From: Tistrella mobilis KA081020-065
Lineage (GTDB): Bacteria; Pseudomonadota; Alphaproteobacteria; Tistrellales; Tistrellaceae
DNA: 64,000 nucleotides
Direction of reading: 5' to 3'
Assembly (NCBI RefSeq): GCF_000264455.2
Contig: NC_017957.2
Location: 186,001 to 250,000, forward strand
In this document: piece after piece, positions 1-7,502 of the stretch
How the letters are laid out: each line of letters opens with the position of its first letter
Position numbering within the stretch: the stretch's first letter is position 1
Position numbers and translations under genes: made by a program
Notes under the pieces: generated by a model
The model's input: the letters and a program-made list of their open reading frames with translations, nothing else
Databases searched by the model: none
Told to the model about the DNA's origin: nothing

Positions 1-518
1 TCGTCCAGCGCCACCAGCCCGGCTTCGGCATAGCCGGTGATGCCGCGCGGATCGTCGTAGATGATGATCTCGGGCAGGCCGGTCGCGCTGCGCAGCGCCA
101 GCAGCTTGTCGGTCTGTTCCTGATCCTCGGCCAGCGCGAAGCGCGGCCGGGCGGTGCGGGTGAAATGCTCAAGCTCGCCCGGCGGCACGTCGGGGAAGAC
201 CGGGGCGGCAAATCCGCCCAGGGTCATCGCCGCCACCGTGCCGAAATAGAGCGCCGCGCGGTTGTCGCCCAGCACCGCCAGCGCCTCGCCGGGGCCGAAG
301 CCCAGCGCGTCCAGCCCGGCCGCGATCTCCATCACCCGGCGGTGATAGTCGCGCCAGCTCCACACCCGCCAGATGCCGCGCTCCCGTTCGCGCAGCGCCG
401 GTCGGTCGCCATGGTCGCGGGCATTCACTGCCAGGATCGCGGGCACCGCCGGCCCGTTCCGGCCAGGGGCATGTCCGGCCGGCATGGCCCGGGCGGGGGC
501 GATGTCCGCTGTCGCCAT
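1..518 (-). CDS. AMP-dependent acyl-CoA synthetase, N-terminal part (runs off the window)
   Basis: The minus strand reads open from an ATG at 518 to the window edge, giving about 172 residues (MATADIAPARAM...). The stretch with RERERGIWRVWSWRDY, LGDNRAALYFG and EIIIYDDPRGITGY matches the N-terminal domain of long-chain-fatty-acid CoA ligases/AMP-binding enzymes, which activate a carboxylic acid with ATP and CoA. The catalytic P-loop and adenylation motifs lie beyond the edge. It starts 4 bases after the stop of the upstream LivG-like ATPase gene, so the two are co-transcribed. This pairing is common in branched-chain amino acid-type ABC clusters that import aromatic or aliphatic acids. The substrate is unknown. 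Confidence 0.8.
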   Translation of the reverse strand, partial: MATADIAPARAMPAGHAPGRNGPAVPAILAVNARDHGDRPALRERERGIWRVWSWRDYHRRVMEIAAGLDALGFGPGEALAVLGDNRAALYFGTVAAMTLGGFAAPVFPDVPPGELEHFTRTARPRFALAEDQEQTDKLLALRSATGLPEIIIYDDPRGITGYAEAGLVALD

Positions 519-522
519 CCGT

Positions 523-1335
523 TCAGGCCGCACGGGACCGCCCCTTTCCCAGATAGGCCGCGACCACGGCCGGCCGGGCGATCACCTCGTGCGGGTCGCC
601 TTCGGCGATCGGCTCGCCATAGGTCAGCACCAGCAGCCGGTCGGTCAGGGCGGTCACCACGTCCATGTGGTGTTCGATCAGCAGCACCGCGGTGCCGAAG
701 GCGTCGCGGGCATCCAGGATGAAGCGGGCCATGTATTCCTTCTCTTCCTGGTTCATGCCGGCCATGGGCTCGTCCAGGATCAGCAGCCGGGGTTCGGCGG
801 CCAGTGCCCGCGCCAGTTCCACCCGCTTCTGCAGGCCGAGCGGGATCACCTCCACCGGCTGGTCGCGCACGTCCTGGAGCTGCAGGAAATCGATCACCTC
901 TTCCACCACTGCCCGGTGGCGGATTTCGGCCGGTCTGGCCCAGAAGGGATAGAACAGCGCCGGCAGTGCCCCCGGCCGCATGTGCAGGTGACGGCCGACC
1001 AGGATGTTGTCGAGCACGCTCATGCCCCGGAACAGCGCCAGGTTCTGGAAGGTGCGGGCGATGCCCAGCCGGGCGATGCGGTGCGGCTTCAGCCCGCGGA
1101 GATCGCGGCCGGCGAAGCGCACCTGGCCGGCATCGGGCGGATAGAAGCCGGTGATGGCGTTGACCATGGTGGTCTTGCCGCTGCCATTGGGGCCGACCAG
1201 GCCGAAGATCTGGCCGGGATGGATGGCGATCGAGACGGATTTGAGCGCCTTCAGCCCGCCGAAGGACCGCTCGATCCGGTCGCAGACCAGCAGCGGCGTG
1301 GGGGCGGAAGACGAGGTCGGGTCGGCTGGGGTCAT
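523..1335 (-). CDS. livG: ABC transporter ATP-binding protein, LivG type
   Basis: This 270-residue protein is the usual length for LivG, one of the two cytoplasmic ATPases of branched-chain amino acid (HAAT) transporters. Walker A is GPNGSGKT at residues 48-55, the Q-loop region reads ARTFQNLALF, the signature is degenerate (PLGLQKRVELARAL, usual for LivG), and Walker B is LLILDEP followed by MAGMN. The C-terminal VVAAYLGKG is the typical BCA ABC tail. The next gene downstream is an acyl-CoA ligase, so the imported compound may be an acid that is activated to a CoA ester; this is inference. The permease, LivF and binding-protein genes are not in the window. Confidence 0.88.
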   Translation of the reverse strand: MTPADPTSSSAPTPLLVCDRIERSFGGLKALKSVSIAIHPGQIFGLVGPNGSGKTTMVNAITGFYPPDAGQVRFAGRDLRGLKPHRIARLGIARTFQNLALFRGMSVLDNILVGRHLHMRPGALPALFYPFWARPAEIRHRAVVEEVIDFLQLQDVRDQPVEVIPLGLQKRVELARALAAEPRLLILDEPMAGMNQEEKEYMARFILDARDAFGTAVLLIEHHMDVVTALTDRLLVLTYGEPIAEGDPHEVIARPAVVAAYLGKGRSRAA

Positions 1336-1802
1336 CGGTCCGGGTGGCCCTCTGCGACGGCCGCGGCGGGACGGGCGTTCGGGTGACGCCGCCCCCCGGT
1401 GGCATGGGGGTGCAAGGACGGGGCCGGCGGCGGCGCAGGCGGCCGTGCCGGTCGAAGGTATGTGGCAGTCGAAGGCGTGCCGGGGTCGAAGGCGCGTCGG
1501 GTGCGATCGAAGATCGTGCCCCGGTGGGGCATGGCTGCCCGGGATGGCGCACGGTTTCTTCCTGGTGCCGGCGCCTCCCTGGTGCCGGTGTGCCGGTTTT
1601 GCCTGTGTTTGTTGTCCGGCGACCGTTTTAGTGAACGATACTCACTTTTTAGAGTCAACACGAAAGCGGCTCATGACGCCGGCATGAGTGCCTTCGTCTG
1701 ATGAATTCGTGTTATTTTGCAATGCAAGACGATATGTTGCGGCCGCACAGGGCGGGCCGGCCCGGCACGATCGCCGGCCGGGAACAGGTCAGTAAATATG
1801 AC
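1336..1802. other. intergenic region, 467 bases
   Basis: No convincing gene is visible between livG and the tetR gene. The tail of the region (about 1620-1740) is richer in A+T and should hold the promoter of the livG operon. It contains one inverted repeat that could be an operator (1630-1646). Open frames here are long only because stops are rare in such GC-rich DNA, and they resemble no protein family I know. Confidence 0.6.
1630..1646. promoter_or_regulatory. candidate TetR operator upstream of the livG operon
   Basis: Inverted repeat AGTGA-N7-TCACT lies in the A+T-rich patch upstream of livG. A related motif (AGTAA-N11-TTACT, containing GACTCACTTA) overlaps the 3' end of the tetR gene at 1791-1811. 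Position and symmetry fit a TetR-family binding site; the link to the neighbouring TetR is inference. Confidence 0.4.
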
Positions 1803-2546
1803 TCACTTACTTGGGGCTGCCGCCTCGATCCGTGCCACCACCGCTTCCAGCCGGTCGAGCAGCGGCACCGCGGGGTCGGTGGTGCCGGCCGGGCGCATGC
1901 CCTGGATCAGCACATCGGTCAGGGCATCGGCAACGGCGGCAACTTCGATCCGGCCGCGGCCGCTCAGCGCCCGCCAGGCGACGTGTTCCAGTGTGCCGAA
2001 CACCAGATAGCGCACCAGCCGGACCGGGAAATCCGCCCGCACGTCGCCGGCGCGGATGCCGTCTTCCACGATGCGCAGGGTGATGCCGGTATAGCGGCGG
2101 TTGGCCTCCAGAAGGGTCGATTCGAAATAGTCGTCATGGCTGCGCGCCTCGCGCAGGAAGACCTTCGAGATGCCGGCATTGATCAGCATCTTCTGAAGGT
2201 GGAAGCCCAGCACATAGCGCAGCTTCTCGCGGAAGCCCGCGATATGGGGCAGGTTCTCCTCAAGCTCGGCGATCAGCCCTTCGTAATAGCGGCAGAGCAC
2301 CTGGCCGAGCAGATCCTTCTTGCTGTCGAAATGCTTGTAGATCGTGCCCTCGGCGATGCCCACCCGCCGGGCGATCTCGGAAATCGACGCCGCTTCGTAG
2401 CCGCGTTCGGCGAAAACGTCATGGGCGGTTTCCAGGATGGTGCGGGTCCGCGCCAGGGTCTTGGGCCTGGGCCCACGCTTGCGCGGCGCGGCCGCCGTCT
2501 CAGGGCTGGTCTCGGTCATCGGGTTCGGGCTCTCCCCCCTGGACAC
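1803..2546 (-). CDS. TetR/AcrR family transcriptional regulator
   Basis: This is a 247-residue one-component regulator. A TetR_N helix-turn-helix lies at about residues 30-80 (FAERGYEAASISEIARRVGI, then AEGTIYKHFDSKKDL), followed by a helical ligand domain. The N-terminus (residues 1-29) is basic and proline-rich, and the true start could be the internal Met 10. It sits upstream of the livG/acyl-CoA ligase operon in the same orientation, separated by 467 bases, and probably controls it in response to an acyl-CoA-like ligand, by analogy with TetR regulators of fatty and aromatic acid catabolism. The ligand is not predictable. Confidence 0.85.
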   Translation of the reverse strand: MSRGESPNPMTETSPETAAAPRKRGPRPKTLARTRTILETAHDVFAERGYEAASISEIARRVGIAEGTIYKHFDSKKDLLGQVLCRYYEGLIAELEENLPHIAGFREKLRYVLGFHLQKMLINAGISKVFLREARSHDDYFESTLLEANRRYTGITLRIVEDGIRAGDVRADFPVRLVRYLVFGTLEHVAWRALSGRGRIEVAAVADALTDVLIQGMRPAGTTDPAVPLLDRLEAVVARIEAAAPSK

Positions 2547-2656
2547 TGGCCGTGGGCGGCCTTCGCCTTCCTAGCACGGGCGGGCCGGGCTTGTCAGCGC
2601 GACGTGCCGATGGCGCGACGGGCGGCGGCGATGCCGGGGGCAGGGAGGGCTCACAA

Positions 2657-2682
2657 TTATTGGTTAGGGATATATCCAATAA
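2657..2682. repeat. inverted repeat in AT-rich promoter region
   Basis: Arms TTATTGG (2657-2663) and CCAATAA (2676-2682) are separated by 12 bases, within a roughly 70-base A+T-rich island (2650-2715) that stands out from the GC-rich surroundings. It lies between the tetR gene and the plus-strand gene at 2784 and is probably a regulator-binding site or promoter element. Confidence 0.45.
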
Positions 2683-2783
2683 GTTGAATTTAATAATAAG
2701 CACATTGTAAAAATGGTTCGGGTGCGCGGCCACACCCCGCATCAACCGCCGCCGCGACCCGCATCTCAGGGAGGACAGGACCC

Positions 2784-3266
2784 ATGCCTGGTGGTCCCAT
2801 CGATAGAACCGTCATCATCCGCCACAGATCCACGGGCCGCCTGCTCGGCCTCTCGACCCTCTCGGTCGCAGCTGGCCAGAAGGTCTCGCTGATCGGCATC
2901 CCCGACGAGAACGGGGCGCGGAGCCGGGCGGAGGTGATCTGGAAGCTGGTCGGCCAGCCGCCGATCATGCAGGAGATAAGCCTGATCAATGAAGCGGCCG
3001 CAGCCTATGTCGGCGTCGACCGCACGCCGCTCGACACCCACGACATCCCCGTGCTCAATGCCGTGGGGATCGGCCTGACGGCAGGCGAGGGGGCACCGGC
3101 CTTCCTGCTGGAAATCACCAAGACCGGGCAGCTGCTGAGTCTCGGCCACGCGCAGTATCTCAATCTCCGCCGGCTCGGTGCGGTGACGGCGGTTTGGGCT
3201 CCCATCGACAGCCCGGTCGACGAATTCGAGCCGGAATTCGAATGGGAGATCGTGGCGCTCGACTGA
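2784..3266 (+). CDS. hypothetical protein, 160 residues
   Basis: I do not recognise the family. The ATG is preceded by a good ribosome-binding site (GGAGGACAGG, about 5 bases before it) and an A+T-rich promoter-like region. The protein has no signal peptide or membrane segment. It is rich in short beta-like segments (RTVIIRHRSTGRLLGL, KVSLIGI, AEVIWKLVG) and has an acidic C-terminus (DEFEPEFEWEIVALD). The spaced hydrophobic/Trp pattern would be compatible with a beta-trefoil or lectin-like fold, but that is a guess. It stands alone between two TetR genes and converges with the second. Confidence 0.6.
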   Translation: MPGGPIDRTVIIRHRSTGRLLGLSTLSVAAGQKVSLIGIPDENGARSRAEVIWKLVGQPPIMQEISLINEAAAAYVGVDRTPLDTHDIPVLNAVGIGLTAGEGAPAFLLEITKTGQLLSLGHAQYLNLRRLGAVTAVWAPIDSPVDEFEPEFEWEIVALD

Positions 3267-3300
3267 CGACCACCCGACGCCTGCGGCGTGATGCCCGGCC

Positions 3301-3999
3301 TCAGGCCGCAGGCGGCACCTCGTCCCCCCACAGCTCGGGCCGGGCGATCACCCGGGCGCGGAAGGCCGCTTCGGCCTCGGGGGTCAGCGGCCGGTCGGTA
3401 TAGGTCTGATAGTAGATCGGCAGCAGCGACAGGCGGACCGACATCGGCTCGCGCACGTCGAGGGCGTAATAGCCCATCTGGATGAAATAGAAATTCCGCG
3501 CCCGGATCTCGGCCTGGCCGGCGTCGAAGCCGTGGCGGGTGTACATGTCGACCAGGGCCGCGAGACGGGCCTGGTCGGCAGCGCGGATCGTGTCCTGGAT
3601 GGCCGGCATGCCGCGCGCCCAGTCGCGTACCGCGAAATCGAGCCGGGGGTCGAACTGCCCCGGATCCAGCCAGATCTCGAACAGCGCCAGAATGCAGGCT
3701 TCCAGCGTCGGCCCCGCCATCGCCGCGCGCTGGATCGCATCGGTGTTCTTCCGGTTCCAGACCTCCAGCATCGCGTCCAGCAGCGCCGCCCGATCCTGGA
3801 AATGCCAGTAGAAGCTGCCGCGGGTGACCCCCAGCCCGTCGGCCAACCGGGTGATGCGCACCGCATCGACCCCGCTTTCCACCAGCACCTGCAACGCCTT
3901 TTCGAGCCAGTCCGCCCGGGTCAGGCGCGGCGCGCGCGCATCGTCTTCGGGCATGCTCACCTGCTCGATCAGCCGGCGGTTCGTCATTGACGTCTCCAT
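3301..3999 (-). CDS. TetR family transcriptional regulator
   Basis: The frame encodes 232 residues from the ATG at 3999. The TetR_N helix-turn-helix spans about residues 28-75 (VRITRLADGLGVTRGSFYWHF). The C-terminal half resembles TetR regulators with a helical ligand pocket (RNFYFIQMGYYALDVREPM). A start at the internal Met 5 (MTNRR) is possible. It is divergent from the cupin/FAD-oxidoreductase/TRAP operon, and an ATACAG/CTGTAT inverted repeat overlaps its own start codon, so it probably represses both itself and that operon. Confidence 0.85.
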   Translation of the reverse strand: METSMTNRRLIEQVSMPEDDARAPRLTRADWLEKALQVLVESGVDAVRITRLADGLGVTRGSFYWHFQDRAALLDAMLEVWNRKNTDAIQRAAMAGPTLEACILALFEIWLDPGQFDPRLDFAVRDWARGMPAIQDTIRAADQARLAALVDMYTRHGFDAGQAEIRARNFYFIQMGYYALDVREPMSVRLSLLPIYYQTYTDRPLTPEAEAAFRARVIARPELWGDEVPPAA

Positions 4000-4011
4000 A
4001 CAGGTCTGTAT
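3998..4011. promoter_or_regulatory. candidate TetR operator
   Basis: Inverted repeat ATACAG-GT-CTGTAT overlaps the start codon of the tetR gene (3997-3999) and lies in the divergent promoter region of the TRAP operon. Size and placement are typical of TetR autoregulatory sites. Confidence 0.5.
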
Positions 4012-4060
4012 CGTTCAAGACATAAGTGTACGGTCTCGGGCGTGGTCTGACCAGAGTCTC

Positions 4061-4117
4061 CACAACGAAGACGTGGCACCACAACGAAGACGTGACACCA
4101 CAGCAAAGACGACAACC
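4061..4117 (+). repeat. 19-bp tandem repeat, three units, third degenerate
   Basis: Units at 4061-4079 and 4080-4098 (CACAACGAAGACGTGGCAC and the same with one base changed) are followed by a weaker copy at 4099-4117. They lie in the 5' untranslated region of the cupin gene, just before its ribosome-binding site. Confidence 0.7.
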
Positions 4118-4132
4118 GGGGGGAAGAGAGAG

Positions 4133-4513
4133 ATGACGGTGCAGGCGAAATCGCCGCCCAGGGTGATGCGGTTCGACGGGTTGAGCTTCGCGCCCCGCTT
4201 CGCCTTCCCCGAGATGGCACGCGTCGTGGAAGTGGCGGGGGCGGAAGACGGCAGCGCGCTTGCCGGCGGCTTCGCGCGCTTCACCGGCGCCCGGATTCCG
4301 TGGCAGCTGCGGTATGACGAGCTGATCCTGGTGCTCGACGGCCGGCTTGTGGTCGAAACCGCGGATGGCCGGCTGGAGGCCGGGCCCATGGATACGATCT
4401 GGCTGCCGGCGGGCACCGACCTGGTCTACAGCTCGGAGAACGCGCTGGTCTGGTACTGCCTGCAGCCGGCCGGCTGGTCGCGGGACATGGATGCCGCAGG
4501 GAGTGGGGCATGA
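4133..4513 (+). CDS. cupin-domain protein, EutQ-like
   Basis: The protein has 126 residues starting at the ATG at 4133, which follows a purine-rich site (GGGGAAGAGAGAG). It is a single small beta-barrel cupin: RYDELILVLDGRLVVET is the first motif, and GPMDTIWLPAGTDLVYSS belongs to the second. It resembles cupins of the EutQ kind that accompany amine and ethanolamine catabolic genes. Its stop overlaps the start of the FAD oxidoreductase (ATGA), so the two are translationally coupled. It may sense or process the same substrate; the role is not established. Confidence 0.75.
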   Translation: MTVQAKSPPRVMRFDGLSFAPRFAFPEMARVVEVAGAEDGSALAGGFARFTGARIPWQLRYDELILVLDGRLVVETADGRLEAGPMDTIWLPAGTDLVYSSENALVWYCLQPAGWSRDMDAAGSGA

Positions 4514-5829
4514 CCGCCATCACCCTGCTGCCCGAGAACGACCGCACGAACGGCTGGAGCGCCGACCTGCCGCCGCGCCGGCCGAAGCCGCCGCTCGGCC
4601 GCGACGTCACCGCCGATGTCGTGGTGATCGGGGCCGGTTTCGCCGGGCTCGGCGCCGCGCGCCGGCTGGCGGAACTCAGGCCAGATGCGAAGATCGTGGT
4701 GCTGGAAGCGGGGCAGCTGGGCGAGGGCGCCTCGGGCCGCAATTCGGGTTTTGCGATCGACCTGCCGCACAATGTCGGCTCGTCGCTGGAAGAACTGGCC
4801 AAGGGCCAGGCCTATAAGCGCCTCGCCCGCGCCGGCATCGCCTCGCTCAAAGACACGATCACCCGCCACGGCATCGCTTGCGACTGGAGCGCGGACGGCA
4901 AATACCACACCGCCTCGTCGGATCGCGGCGCGGACGAGGTGCTGCGGCCGACGGTCGAAGAACTCGTCCGGCTGGGTGAGCCTCATGAATGGCTGGACCG
5001 CGAGGCGACCGCCCGCCGGCTCGGCACCCGCCATTTCGCCGCCGCGGTCTTCACCCCCGGCACGGTGCTGGTCAATCCGGCGGCGCTGAATCGGGGTCTC
5101 GGCGACAACCTTCCCGAGAATGTCGACCTTTATGAAGGCACCCCGGTTGTGGATGCCGCGTTCGGGGCAAGCGTGGTGCTGAAAACGCCCGGCGGCATGG
5201 TGCGCGCGCCCAAGGCCATCCTGGCGGTGAACGGGCTGGCGATGCGCTTCGGCTTCTGGAGGGGCCGGCTGCTCAACTTCGCCGCCCATGCCAGCCTGAG
5301 CCGGCGGCTGACCGCGGCCGAACAGGCGGCGCTGGGCGATATCGCACCCTGGGGATCAACCCCCGCCAATGCCTTCGCCGGCATCACCATGCGCTATACC
5401 AACGACCGGCGGATCCTGATCCGGCAGAACATCCATTACTGCCCGGGTCTGCGCCAGTCGGATGCCCGCCGCGCGCTGATCCGCACCGAGCATCAACGCC
5501 TGTTCGACCAGCGGTTCCCGATGCTGACCGGCGTGCAGATGGAGCACACCTGGACCGGCTTCATCTGCCTGTCGCGCAACGGCGCCCCCGGCTTCGGCCA
5601 GGTGGCCCCCAATGTCTGGAGCGCCGTCTGCCAGAACGCGGTCGGCATCGCCAAGGGCACGATCAGCGGCCGGCTGGCGGCGGCCATGGCGCTGGGCGAG
5701 GACGACCCGCTGATCGCGGACATGGTGAGCCTCGGCACCCCCAGCCGCGTGCCGCCGCGTCCTTTCCTCGATATCGGCGTGCGCGCGCGCTTCGCGCTCG
5801 AAATCTTTGCCAATCGTCACGAGGCCTGA
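4510..5829 (+). CDS. FAD-dependent oxidoreductase, DAO family (gamma-glutamylputrescine oxidase-like)
   Basis: This 439-residue flavoprotein binds FAD through a Rossmann motif, VVVIGAGFAGLGAA (GxGxxG at residues 41-46), followed by VVLEAG and the GEGASGRNSGF segment characteristic of D-amino-acid-oxidase-fold enzymes such as PuuB/OrdL. The C-terminal NAVGIAKGTISGRLAA is the second FAD contact. These enzymes oxidise a C-N bond of an amino acid or amine, giving an imine and hydrogen peroxide. It is coupled to the preceding cupin and followed by a TRAP transporter, so the imported ligand may be an amino compound; this is inference. Confidence 0.85.
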   Translation: MTAITLLPENDRTNGWSADLPPRRPKPPLGRDVTADVVVIGAGFAGLGAARRLAELRPDAKIVVLEAGQLGEGASGRNSGFAIDLPHNVGSSLEELAKGQAYKRLARAGIASLKDTITRHGIACDWSADGKYHTASSDRGADEVLRPTVEELVRLGEPHEWLDREATARRLGTRHFAAAVFTPGTVLVNPAALNRGLGDNLPENVDLYEGTPVVDAAFGASVVLKTPGGMVRAPKAILAVNGLAMRFGFWRGRLLNFAAHASLSRRLTAAEQAALGDIAPWGSTPANAFAGITMRYTNDRRILIRQNIHYCPGLRQSDARRALIRTEHQRLFDQRFPMLTGVQMEHTWTGFICLSRNGAPGFGQVAPNVWSAVCQNAVGIAKGTISGRLAAAMALGEDDPLIADMVSLGTPSRVPPRPFLDIGVRARFALEIFANRHEA

Positions 5830-5850
5830 GGCGTCACGAGGCCTGAGGCG
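5817..5850 (+). repeat. 17-bp tandem duplication across the stop codon
   Basis: The unit TCACGAGGCCTGAGGCG occurs at 5817-5833 and again, identical, at 5834-5850. The first copy holds the last codons and TGA of the FAD oxidoreductase. It looks like a recent slippage duplication. Confidence 0.8.
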
Positions 5851-5923
5851 TCGGACGCAAGACCAACACCACAAAGACGATCCGCAACAGGATCGCACCC
5901 ATGTGATCAGGGAGGATACCGAC

Positions 5924-6943
5924 ATGACCATCAGGACGATGCTGACCATGAGGACGATGCTGGCCGGCGCCGCATTGCTGGCGCTGGCCGCGACCGGGCT
6001 TGCCGCAGCCCCCGCCCGGGCGGTGACGCTGAAGCTTGCGACCGATTCCGGCGCCAAGGGCTCGGATGCCGGCAATGCGATCGAGGCCTGGGCGGAGAAG
6101 ATCAGGGCCGGTACCAAGGGTGAGGTCGATGTCCAGGTCTTCTATCAGAACGAACTGGGCGGCCAGCAGGAAGTCTTCGACCTGCTGATGGCCGGTGATG
6201 TCGACCTGATGCTGAACTGGCCGATGACCTCTTACGATCAGCGGATTTCGCTGATCTACACGCCCTATATGTTCACCGACTGGCCCGAGGCGCTGAAGGC
6301 CTATGGGCCGGGCGGCTGGCTCAACGCGGCCCTGGGCGACATCTATGGCGATATCGGGCTGCGCTTCCTGGGCGCCTGGCCCGAGGGCTTCAACGGCGTC
6401 GCCACCCGCGGCGGCCATGCCACCACGATCGAGGCCGCCAGGGCGTTCAAGGTGCGGGTGCCGCCGGTCTCGCCCTTCACCGAGACCGTGGCGGCGATGG
6501 GCTATCAGACCGCGACCGTCGATTGGGGCGAACTCTATTCCGCCATCCAGACCGGCGTCGTCGACGGCGAGGCGGCCAATGTCATCTTCTACGACGTCAC
6601 CTATTTTGGCGACGTGCTGACCGATTACGTCCACACCCGCCAGCAGTTCCTGACCGGCATCCTGACCGCGAACGAGGAAAGCTGGCAGGAGCTGACGCCG
6701 GCACAGCAGGCGGTGGTGGCAGAGGCCGCGCGTCAGGTGATGGTGGCGCAGTTCGATGCGGCGAAGGCAGCCGACGAGGGCCATGTGGCGTCGTGGAAAA
6801 AGCTCGGCCACAGCTATGTCGAACCCACGGCCGAGGAGCTGGCGGCCCTGACCAAAGCGGTGCGCGCCGCCGTCTGGCCGGGCATGGAAAAGGTGCTGGG
6901 CCCCGAGCTGATGGCCCGGGTGCGCGCCCAGACCGGCAACTGA
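5924..6943 (+). CDS. dctP: TRAP transporter substrate-binding protein, DctP family
   Basis: The chosen ATG at 5924 follows GGGAGGATACC and gives 339 residues with a clear signal peptide (MLAGAALLALAATGLAAAPARA, cleaved near residue 33 before VTLKLATDSG). The mature part has the DctP fold, including FKVRVPPVSPF (the binding-arginine region) and a C-terminal helical part. It captures an organic anion in the periplasm for the DctQM permease encoded next. An upstream in-frame extension exists but lacks a ribosome-binding site. The substrate may be that of the upstream FAD oxidase. Confidence 0.88.
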   Translation: MTIRTMLTMRTMLAGAALLALAATGLAAAPARAVTLKLATDSGAKGSDAGNAIEAWAEKIRAGTKGEVDVQVFYQNELGGQQEVFDLLMAGDVDLMLNWPMTSYDQRISLIYTPYMFTDWPEALKAYGPGGWLNAALGDIYGDIGLRFLGAWPEGFNGVATRGGHATTIEAARAFKVRVPPVSPFTETVAAMGYQTATVDWGELYSAIQTGVVDGEAANVIFYDVTYFGDVLTDYVHTRQQFLTGILTANEESWQELTPAQQAVVAEAARQVMVAQFDAAKAADEGHVASWKKLGHSYVEPTAEELAALTKAVRAAVWPGMEKVLGPELMARVRAQTGN

Positions 6944-6988
6944 CCGGCTGGCAATCCTGCCCCGTCCTGCCCGCTGTCTCTGGGGGTT

Positions 6989-7501
6989 GTGCCCGTGATC
7001 ACCTTCCTCGCCGCGCTGGACGGGGTGTTCGCCCGCGTCCTGAACCTGCTCGTGCTGGTCACCAGCCTTGTCGTCACCGCCGCCCTGGTGCTGCTGGTGA
7101 CGGCACGGGCCGGGTTCGACCTGCCGCTCACCGGTATGCACGAGGCCAGCATGCTGGCCGCCATGTGGCTCTACATGGCAGGCGCCACACTCGCCACCCG
7201 CAATGGCCGCCATCTGACGGTCGATTTCCTGGCGACCGGCCTGACCGGCCGGCGGGCGCGGGCGATCCACGGGCTGATCATCGCCGCGATCACCGCGGTG
7301 GTGGCGGGGTTGTTCTGCTTCTGGGTGTGGAAGATGTTCGCCTGGGGCCTGAAACGCCCGCAGACCATCCCGGTGCTGGGCCTGCCGCTCTGGCTGGCCC
7401 AGGCACCGCTGGCGCTGGCCGCCGTCACCGCCGTGCTCTATGCGCTGCGCGACATGGCGCGTGCCGTCCTGGCCCTGGCCGGACGGGGGGAGGGCGGCTG
7501 A
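6989..7501 (+). CDS. dctQ: TRAP transporter small permease, DctQ family
   Basis: A 170-residue protein with four predicted membrane segments (LLVLVTSLVVTAALVLLV, the MLAAMWLYMAGA region, IIAAITAVVAGLFCFWVW, and LPLWLAQAPLALAAVTAVLYA). It carries the DctQ pattern of a charged Arg-rich loop (RNGRHLTVDFLA). The start is a GTG at 6989; a GTG two codons later (6995) is better spaced from the TGGGGG site, so either may be used. It lies 45 bases after dctP and is followed directly by dctM. Confidence 0.85.
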   Translation: MPVITFLAALDGVFARVLNLLVLVTSLVVTAALVLLVTARAGFDLPLTGMHEASMLAAMWLYMAGATLATRNGRHLTVDFLATGLTGRRARAIHGLIIAAITAVVAGLFCFWVWKMFAWGLKRPQTIPVLGLPLWLAQAPLALAAVTAVLYALRDMARAVLALAGRGEGG

Positions 7502-7502
7502 G

